A stretch of 64,000 nucleotides of DNA from Apoderus coryli (Eukaryota; Arthropoda; Insecta; Coleoptera; Attelabidae): the NCBI GenBank assembly GCA_911728435.2, contig OU452204.1, forward strand, positions 17,422,001 to 17,486,000. Reading direction: 5' to 3'. This document shows positions 56,226-64,000 of this stretch, in pieces. Made by a program: the position numbers and the translations under genes. The notes under the pieces are model-generated. The model saw only the letters and a program-made list of their open reading frames with translations. It had not been told where the DNA came from and made no database searches. Every line of letters starts with the position of its first letter. The first letter of the stretch is position 1.

Positions 56226-58129
56226 TATATGGAATAAATCAATAAAACTACCAGATTTCCATTGTTGGGTTGGTACAAAAGTTTGATGAAAAAATAATGC
56301 CCTTTTTGTTAAATAGTTAAACCAAAAAATATAAACATTTGGGTGTGTATTAAATATGGTGGTCAAATATAACAAAATTATACGATACAATAATGCACGT
56401 TTCGGCGAACGCTTTCTGTCGCCAAAACTTGCATGATTTATTTAATTAATTTATAAAAATTTCTGAAATGTGTATTTTATTTTTTTTAATTTTTAAAATG
56501 TAATTTTTCCTTCAAATTAGTTCGTGGAGGTACGACTTTTATTTCCTACAATTAGTAACAATCTAAATATGGACTACTTCTTTAAATTAAAGGAGTATTT
56601 CCTAACAAACCCCATCATGCAAATTAATCTTTGAAATCTGCATACCTGGTTTCATCCTTTCTCATTTTAAACAATACTTGGTTATTGTTCCAACTCGAAA
56701 ACCACTTTGGTGTTTCCAAATAAACTTTATACGAATATACACACACATATACCTACCTACACTTGATCAGATTCATTAATTAGTAGTAGTTGAGGTGGTT
56801 GGTTGGTAAAGGCTTGTGATAAATTGTTGAAATTTACTAATTTTCAATTACAGACAACAAACTTTCCGAGGAGTTTCCAGTGTTTGGTGCCCGTGTTTGT
56901 TTGGTCCCCCTATTTAGTCTATCTCTGTTTTGTATGTGTGTGTGTTTGTTACAACACCAAGTTCATCTTTCTTGTTCTGAAGTTTACTATGTGTAATAAG
57001 GTAGGATGACTATACTATAGAAACAACGTTTACAGGCAGTACTTTGTGGTCGATTTCGGGAAATTTCCATTGTTCTGGTGCAATATGGTGAATGTAGATT
57101 GGGTGAAATGATGGTGTGTTATGACGGTATTGTTCATTGGTCTGTAATAATTATTGGAATATGGTAATTGGATAATTTATATTGATTGGTTGTTTTAGCG
57201 AACATTTACCTATTTAGTTGTACAATTTATTTTTTACAAACTCAGATAAACAAACAATTATACACGGTCGATGCCTTATCTAAAATAAAGGGTAGTTTGT
57301 CTTAAAAATGTCTAGTCACAACTTCACCTTTTGGGAATTATAGGAACGCAAAAATGGAGGAAGATTTCAGTTTTTATTTCTTTCAATTAAAGGAAAACAA
57401 GGAAATGCTAGAACTTAAAGTATTATTGATATTAAAATGTTTCCAATATATTTTTACTTTTAAAAAATAATTAGATTAGATACAGTTTATTGCATTCTTT
57501 AGAATAAAAAATCTAATAAAAATATTAAACAGAAAAGATCCAAGGTTGAACCCTTGTAGAACGGTGAAAATTACGACGATCTAAAACTTTTAAGCTCAAT
57601 AGTCAATTTGATTAAAACAAGCTTTTGTATAAATTTCACTACTTTTATCTAACTCAGAATTGAATGGAATAATTTTGAACAAACTACAAGGTCAATATGT
57701 TCTTCAATTAATTCTACTAACCAACTAATACAACGCAAAACAGCATATCGTAATTTAATTGTAGAAAAACAATATCAATTCCATTTGCTATATTGCATTT
57801 ATTATATGCATCAGCAAATCAATTTTATTCATCAAGTGGAAAATACACTTAATGTGTGTTTGTGGATAAATTATGACCAACTTGGTTTTACACAATACGC
57901 CTCGTAATCATGTCGGTTATGCGTCTTTTCTTCTAATATGCTATTATTGCTGTATAGATGATTTATAACGTCCTTTCATATACCTATTAAATGCATAATA
58001 CTAGGTCCGGAAAAACTATCAAATCCCCTCATTTTTTTACTGGTCTATTACCCACAGATTTTTACAAAAGCTTAATTTTTTTTTAGATGCCCTTATATGT
58101 TCAATTTGCAAGTCTTAAGGAAGTTAATC
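56226..58129. other. stretch without a recognised gene
   Basis: It holds a stem-only relative of the hammerhead-like motif (56399-56430: GGCGA/TCGCC stem next to GAAACGTGC on the minus strand, CTGATGA missing) and short CA/TG runs near 56739 and 56936. No gene is supported. Confidence 0.4.
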
Positions 58130-58550
58130 TTCATCAAAGTTTATACAAGTTCATGACTCTAATATAGGAATAGACAAGAAAATTGCTGATTAATATTTTT
58201 CCATAAAAACGGTACGACCGACGCTAAGAATAGACAATTTGATTGGTCGATATTCGAAAGAGTGGAAAAAAGTAAAGTTATAAATATTGTTGTAACAGGA
58301 AGTTGCAGGGGATTTTTTATTTGCACTTCGGTGTAGTAAAGTTTGAAGAGAGTGGTTGGAGACTTGGCGGCTCGGACCATGAAGTCTCCCCGCGTTGGAG
58401 CACATATCTGTCCAAATCTCTCTTTTTTTTTTGGGTCTTCTCTCTCTCCAAACTTTGGCGAAGTAAACTTCGGGTTCCAAAAGCACTAATCTCCTCCGTT
58501 GACTAGTGTCTTAAAGTTTTACAGTTTATTTAACGCGAATTAATATTATT
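58130..58550 (+). repeat. ~400-bp dispersed repeat, left half of interrupted copy
   Basis: Matches 25094-25370 (AAAACGGTACGACCGACGCT, GATTGGTCGATATT, CTCCTCCGTTGA, GTGTCTTAAAGTTTTAC), with about 60 extra bases in the middle. It is broken at 58550 by copy B; the remainder is at 61251-61399. Confidence 0.75.
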
Positions 58551-59362
58551 CCCAACTAGCAATTCGACATTCTTAAAGAACTAATATATTTTATAATTAT
58601 TTTATTGCCGCTTAGTAAAAACTTTTTTGTTTTTTAAATGTTGGTTTGGTGATAAAACTGCTGTGTTAAACTTTTCTGTGAGAAAAACTGTTTTAAGAAC
58701 GTTTTTACAGCAAAATAATAAAAGAGTTATAAAATATGATATCGTAACAGTTTTATAAACGTTTATAAAATATTTTTTATAGGACGAATTTGTTCCGAAT
58801 GATAATTGGTTTTAAAAGCATTTTGTAAAAGTACTAGTCTGGATTAACTTGTTCCTTTAAAAACAATTATAAAATTATTCTGTTAAAGTACGTTTCGTAA
58901 TAATAAAATAGTTTTTTTATTGTCGTTATTAAGAGCGATTTGTTTGCTGCAGCAAATTTGTGCGCAAATTAATAATTACAAAATTGTTTTTTAGTTATTT
59001 TATTAAAAACAATAAAAAAATAAATATGTTGCCAATGCAAATTTTATAAAATTAAAATGCTGTCATAAACATTACCTAGAACTAATATATAACATAGTCT
59101 TATTTATTTTCAACTGATATTTATTGTTATATCATACACAGGTTTAAAATGTCCAAACGAAAAGCAGTTGTGCATTTAATAGAAAATGAATTACAATATT
59201 ATAAATTATCAAAGGGAAAACATTAGTGACTATAATAAAGAGTAGCAAACTGTAATGGAATCTAATCAAATTAATGACAATGTATAAGACATCAAATATT
59301 TTGAAGACTGATAAATTCTCAGGAGGAATTATTACTAGATGGTGAGCGGGTAGCCGAAATAG

Positions 59363-59569
59363 AGAATTGGTGATCAATATCATGCTTCAAGCACAAGTGA
59401 GCTAGAAAAAAATGCAAAACTAAGAGAAAACATGCGAACATGGGCAGTATCAAATAATATTCCGCATTTTTCCCAAAAGAAGCTTTTTGCTATACTCAAT
59501 AAACACATGCCAAATTTTCTACCTCAAGATCCTCGAACTCTCTTAAAGACACTCAACAAACCGTTTTAA
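59363..59569 (+). CDS. element copy B: fragment with DPRTLL domain
   Basis: An open stretch of 68 codons to the TAA at 59567-59569. It reads HASSTSELEKNAKLRENM, RTWAVSNNIPHFSQKKLFAI and LNKHMPNFLPQDPRTLLKTL, ending NKPF. Spacing and motif fit a segment near the N-terminus of a family of transposon-like proteins of unassigned superfamily (from memory; not verified). No catalytic residues are visible. It has no good start codon and lies after an in-frame TAG at 59360, so it is probably a remnant. Confidence 0.45.
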   Translation, partial: RIGDQYHASSTSELEKNAKLRENMRTWAVSNNIPHFSQKKLFAILNKHMPNFLPQDPRTLLKTLNKPF

Positions 59570-60129
59570 TAACGGCAGTTATAAGTTATAACATACATAA
59601 CATAAACAAAGGGCTCAATTTAGGTTATGTTTAAATTACTCCCGTAAAAGCTAATAAGAGAGTAACTATAAAAGCATTTTGTTTTATAAGAATCCATCAA
59701 AAGCTTTTATAAAACATATGTTAAAGTTTGTTTTGTAAAACTCTGTTTACTATTTTATTATTATTCCAATATTGAGACGATGCGACACACGGCGGCGACT
59801 CAGACAAGCATCAAAGTATCAAGCACGAATACTTCAAGTAGACAGGACTAGACTTGATTAATTTCTATACATTTTACCTTATATATTTTTTGCAGCACCT
59901 TTTAATTAAATTTTGATTTTTTAGAGCATTTATCTCCAAGCTTGTTTTAGTTTGTTTTACTATTAATTTATTTTAAATTAACGGCAAACGATTACTAAAT
60001 ACATAAAACTTCAAGAAAAATACTTGTAATTAGCTTCATTATTCATTATCAAGCTTAGTGAAATATATTTTTTTTACTCCATAACTGGTTTATAAAAAAT
60101 TCTTCACGTTTACATAAAACATATGTATC

Positions 60130-60210
60130 TATAGTACGACACAGTTCATATACGCTTTTAAATGGGCTATCCATATAAAAGTGTATCATTCTTAACTGTG
60201 TCGTACTATA
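60130..60210. mobile_element. 81-bp hairpin MITE inside copy B
   Basis: Perfect 17-bp ends TATAGTACGACACAGTT and the reverse complement. Copy A lacks this insert at the corresponding place (near 37745), so it inserted after the two copies parted. TA at both outer ends is compatible with a TA target duplication. Confidence 0.7.
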
Positions 60211-60309
60211 CCAACTTATATTTTGGCTAGTATCCATATTATGATAGATATAAAAGAATCATATCATTCTTCTGCTATCAAAGGGGTTTCAGGTAATATT
60301 AATTTTATA

Positions 60310-60510
60310 TTACATTTTATTTGCACTTAAAATATTATGAGATTTATATTTTTTTAACGAATACGCCCCTGTATAAAACAATTCTGCAGTTATTTTGTAA
60401 TAGCTATCTAAAGAGCATACTCGTCTGGGTTGAGATAATTTTGTTTTATAAGCATCGTATAAGGAAGAAGCCATTTTTGGTTTCTTTAAATTGTTAGCCA
60501 TGTTGACCAA
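60310..60510 (-). CDS. short conserved frame in element copy B, function unknown
   Basis: 66 codons beginning MVNMANNLKKPKM and ASSLYDAYKTKLSQPRR, counterpart of 37442-37624. Differences are scattered (T/A, L/R, V/A) and the C-terminal ends diverge by a frame change. It has no known motif. Confidence 0.35.
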   Translation of the reverse strand: MVNMANNLKKPKMASSLYDAYKTKLSQPRRVCSLDSYYKITAELFYTGAYSLKKYKSHNILSANKM

Positions 60511-61250
60511 ACTTTTAAAATTAATATTTTTTATAATTTGTAAAATTATCTTAGCTAATAAGGTATACAGAATCAGTCATTACATAATGAAGGATCTCCC
60601 AAAAGATTATTTTCAACAATAAGTGACAATAAAAAAAAATTTTTATATAATTTATAAAATCTAAATTCATTAATTTACATAATTCGCGAGGCGCATTAAA
60701 ATTTTAGTAATAATATACAATATATTTAACAGTAAATTTTGTTTCGCAGCCAAATCTGCTCATGGATGAATTTTATCTGACTTATTTTATTATTCATTAT
60801 TGGGTAGGTATTATAGCGTTTTATATTATTTTTACCTCCATGATTGTTCAGATTTTATTAATGTGTACCAACAACAATGCATAATAATTATAAAATAATT
60901 TTGTGTAAAAAGGTATTTTAAAAAACGTTTATATCCTTTAACAGTTTTATAGTAGTTCTACAAATATGTCGTTTTGTTCTAGTAACAGAGCTATAATAAA
61001 ACTGTTTTATAACAGTTTTATTTGATTTTTATTAGATATTTATAAACGTTCTAAAAACTATTGTATAATAGCAACAAGCAACATTTATAGAACCGTTGAC
61101 GAGTCGATTTGTTTTATAAATCTGCGCCTTTTTCGTGTTTATAAGGCGCGTAAGAACGTTGTGAAAATGTTTATAAAACAATGGGTGTTTTATAAAATAT
61201 ATTTTATAAACGTTCTTACAGCAATTAAAAAAGTTAAATTGTTAGTTGGG

Positions 61251-61399
61251 TTAGTATCTATATTAAATATTTATAAATTTTAAACATTTTATATTACCGT
61301 GAAAGAAAGATTAGCTGTGTCGGCGATGATTATAATTGTAATGTAAGTACCAAATTTTTAAATAATATAATTGTTGATTTTGAGAGTTATCCTTTTTTA
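61251..61399 (+). repeat. ~400-bp dispersed repeat, right half of interrupted copy
   Basis: AAATATTTATAA, AAACATTTTAT, AGCTGTGTC, AATTGTAATGTAA and AATTGTTGATTTT match 25378-25487 in order. Confidence 0.7.
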
Positions 61400-61834
61400 T
61401 TAAATTGATTTTTTTTTGTATATTCTTTAAATAATTAAATAAATAATAGTTTTCTAAATCACTCGTTTACGAGGGAGAATCAATAACATCCTCTTTCGTG
61501 AGTGTGATGTAAGTGGGCGATCCTCGAGTAGCTAAACAAGCCAAGCGAGTGACTAAATTAAAACCAAAAGAACATAATTTAATAAAACTAAAAGCCTTCT
61601 ATAAACTCTATATAAAGATTTAACTCAGTAGAAGTTCACCACAAGGTGCTCTACCACTTAACCCTGACATAACTTTCAACACCATTTCAACCATTACACC
61701 AAATTCATAAATTTTATGCACTAAATGTGCTCCTTGAAATAAACCAAATAAATTTTAAATTTAAGAGCACCACAACAAGTCAAAGTTACATCTTCTGCTG
61801 TTCATATAAATACTGACAAACAGAGCATCGAAAT
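61400..61834. other. short stretch without a recognised gene
   Basis: An imperfect palindromic pair (AATCACTCGTTTACGAG and GCGAGTGACT) is the only structure noted. Confidence 0.3.
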
Positions 61835-62074
61835 TCAGCCAATCTCATCAACTTCGGACGGTAAGGAATTATATTGATTCGAAACATCGTATGAGAATCC
61901 CCTCTGAAATAGAACTGACCTACGTATTGGACGAGTTATGAGACCACGAGATCGAACGTTAATATGATGCACATCTGTACGAAACTCTATTTTATTAAAC
62001 AAGCAAGTTGGTGTTTTATACAAGATTGATTTATGATAGAGACAGAGAGCGTAATATTTGAACCTGTTTCTCAT
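61835..62074 (-). pseudogene. CR1-like LINE RT extreme C-terminus
   Basis: The minus-strand frame reads YYALCLYHKSILYKTPTCLF, NKIEFRTDVHHINVRSRGLI and FQRGFSYDVSNQYNSLPSEV. It aligns with the end of the RT at 16126-18039 (LVLFHNII...PPYLSNKIKYRTDVHTLNLR...FKRSFTYQIYMLYNNIP). It is the same LINE group but clearly diverged. Only about 80 codons remain. Confidence 0.8.
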
Positions 62075-62265
62075 TAATAATTAATTTCAAAAATAAATCA
62101 AGTAAGTTTTTGGGTACTTGAAATCCTTCGTCGATAATATTGTTAATAACATTCATGGGTCGACAGATACTGACGAATTCGTTTCGCTCTCATTATGCGC
62201 TCGTCAAATTACCATAGTCGTTGCCACACCAATATACCCTTTAGAAAATTTTAGAAAACGTAGGG

Positions 62266-62380
62266 CCTTGGCGGAGGACCACAATAGGGTAAATCTAGTG
62301 TTAGTCCCGGGGCACTCGGGAATCGAAAGCAGCTAGAGAGCAGATTGGCTGGCTAGACAGGCCTCTGAAACCCCAGAAAT
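62266..62380 (+). pseudogene. LINE RNase H scrap
   Basis: Reads RRALAEDHNRVNLVLVPGH, SGIES, a premature stop in S-S-stop, then RADWLARQASETP. This is the last RNase H block LVWVPGHSGIxGNExADxLAR with the catalytic Asp kept in RADWLA. No other LINE sequence is visible around it. Confidence 0.7.
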
Positions 62381-63269
62381 ATTGCCAAGCACGGTAAGAA
62401 AATCATAACTGAATGGTATAAATAAAAAAACATGGACCATCCTGTATACTTAAAATATATGTATTAGATCTACATACCTCAACGAAGAAAAAATTAAATT
62501 TGTTACAATTTGGCTACAGTAAACCGACGCGTCCTGCTAGACTCACCCTGTATATTTATACCTCGAGCTATTTCTATATGAAAATCAAGTGGAAACGTGA
62601 TGATGATGAGCCTGTGTGTGTTCTTCAAATATCTACTACAGTAAGACGTACCTAACGCAACTGGAGTTTTAAAAACCGTTAGGGCGATATGGATAAAAAT
62701 ACTTTTACTTTGATTAACATAACCTTGAATTTAAATTTGGCAGCATTTGGAGAACATTCGCTTTCAAGCGCGGAATGTTTTGCGTGTCTGTTGGATTACA
62801 TCACAGTTCTTGACGCCAGGCAAGTATTAGACGCACCACTTTTACAAAACTAAATATTATTGAATTCATTATTTTCTTTAAAAAAAAATCCGGTTTATAC
62901 TTTTTGGCTTAAAAAAGAAAAACTAAAGGTATGACTGCAGCATTCATAAAAAATATTGTGGTTATTAGTCGGCATTTAACATTACTTCAACCTGATAATA
63001 TTTATCTTGGTAGGGGAGCAAAATTGCAGTTTTACCCTCTTGGGAGAAAAAAAACTCAAAATTTCTGATAAAAGTAATGCTACGAGTACATCATCGTTAC
63101 TATTTATTAGTAGTGTTTTATTTTTATTAAAAATACAAAAAATATAATTAATAAATATAAATCTGATAAAAATCAATGTGGCTCTGCTGGTGAGATGGAT
63201 CCCTGTTAAGTTTTATCTAAAGGAACCTCTTGACTTGAGGAAGTGGAGGCAGAATTTTTAATAACAGGC
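62381..63269. other. stretch without a recognised gene
   Basis: CCATCCTGTATAC (62437) and CACCCTGTATATT (62545) are repeat-end texts. Nothing else is supported. Confidence 0.35.
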
Positions 63270-64000
63270 ATGAGTTTTTAGTAACTGAGAGTTCACACAA
63301 AACGACCACAAAATTTCACAAGATAATTGAGGATCGATACTGAAAGAGAGTTTATAAAATAAGAATAATCGGAGGTTTTGATTATCGCGAGTTCTAAATC
63401 GGAGCAATGAACTCGAAGGGTCTCCAATGAGTTTCTTCACGAGTATCGGAAAACTCAAAACCGTTTCTTTTACTTTAAACAAGAACTATATGAAGGATCG
63501 AGGTTTAGTCAGTAGTCGGAGAATTGCCACTAAAAGTAATATCCCATGAATTGGAGCAACGGTGTCTCAATGATATTATAACTTCTCTTATTTTAATTTA
63601 AGTACATTTCACTGGATAATTAAAGAAGTTTTAGTAGTTACTAAAAGGGCGTTCATAAATTAAATCTAAAGATCGGAGGATTTGATTATCGCCAGTTCTA
63701 AGTCGGAGCAATCTCCAAGTAGTAGTACCCACTATTGGAGTTAAGTTAGTAGTCGGAGAATTGTCACTAAATACCTAAAAGTAATCTTTCATATATTGGA
63801 GCAACGGTGTCTCAAAGTTATTATAACTTCTCTTATTTTAATTTAAGTACATTTCACTGGATAATTAAAGAAGTTTTAGTAGTTACTAAAAGGGAGTTCA
63901 TAAAATAAATGAAAATATCGAAAGTTTTGATTATCGCCAGTTCTAAGTCGGAGCAATCTCCAAGTAGTAGTACCCACTATTGGAGTTAAGTTAGTAGTCG
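63270..64000 (+). repeat. satellite-like tandem array, ~240-bp period
   Basis: AGTAGTCGGAGAATTG occurs at 63511 and 63748, with a third start at 63993 cut by the window edge. TTTGATTATCGCCAGTTCTA occurs near 63680 and 63926, with a diverged version near 63376. Spacings are 237-245 bases. The left-most unit is more diverged, the right ones nearly identical, as at the edge of a satellite array. The array continues beyond 64000. Confidence 0.85.

Larger units (their letters stand above)
58551..61250 (-). mobile_element. 2.70-kb TIR element, copy B (inverted relative to copy A)
   Basis: The ends are CCCAACTAGCAATT and AATTGTTAGTTGGG. Read on the minus strand it follows copy A from end to end, with small indels and one 81-bp hairpin insertion (60130-60210). 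TT lies on both sides. Removing it rejoins the two halves of the 400-bp repeat, which proves it is an insertion. The conserved-domain relic (59363-59569) is better preserved here than in copy A. Confidence 0.85.

Overview
The window looks like AT-rich nuclear DNA from an insect (beetle- or bug-like; order not settled). I base this on the mobile elements: several mariner, Tc1 and IS630-like transposases, including two with the insect DUF4817-type N-terminus; RTE-type, CR1-like and RNase H-bearing non-LTR retrotransposons; tRNA-derived SINEs; and a Helentron/HINE-like element with a GTCT microsatellite. I find no convincing host gene, no cellular rRNA or tRNA gene and no CRISPR array. In effect the whole window is a repeat graveyard with many nested insertions. 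All family assignments come from reading translated motifs by eye; no database search was run.

Layout. 1-10 kb: a mariner C-terminal relic, two RNase H/zinc-knuckle LINE tails plus a third on the minus strand, an RTE-type reverse transcriptase relic (5276-6649) and a CR1/Jockey-like RT relic (7902-8745). 12.8-13.1 kb: a fold-back element with an 11-bp direct repeat on either side. 15.4-19 kb: a second RTE copy split by a 2.26-kb CR1-like LINE that keeps a 637-codon open frame. 19.6-21.8 kb: a mariner scrap and a tandemly duplicated LINE RT fragment. 24.2-28.1 kb: pieces of a modular repeat, a 400-bp repeat, a Helentron-like element with internal tandem arrays, and a SINE. 30.5-35.5 kb: three IS630/mariner-like relics and an RNase H scrap. 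36.7-39.3 kb and 58.6-61.25 kb: two copies of one ~2.65-kb terminal-inverted-repeat element in opposite orientation. 40.3-43.1 kb: an inverted-repeat transposon whose left arm was hit by a Tc1 element with 45-bp TIRs and a TA duplication. 44.7-45.6 kb: a mariner relic. 48.1-49.4 kb: another SINE composite and a pogo-like relic. 53.4-56.4 kb: a mariner tail, a LINE RT relic and an AACGTT-rich palindromic element. 61.8-62.4 kb: LINE scraps. 63.27 kb to the right edge: a satellite of ~240-bp period that runs out of the window.

Most unusual signals. (1) A small RNA-like motif recurs at about ten places in both orientations: CTGATGA, one base, a short stem-loop, then GAAAC. It resembles two of the three core strands of a hammerhead ribozyme, and in several copies the stem is kept while its bases differ. 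(2) The inverted pair of 2.65-kb elements ends in CCCAACTA and encodes a short conserved domain. One copy carries a later 81-bp hairpin insertion and itself sits inside a 400-bp repeat that is present uninterrupted 33 kb away. Insertion order can be read in three separate nests. Little here can act together: nearly every coding relic has stops, frameshifts or missing catalytic blocks. The only long intact frame is the CR1-like reverse transcriptase at 16.1-18.0 kb.
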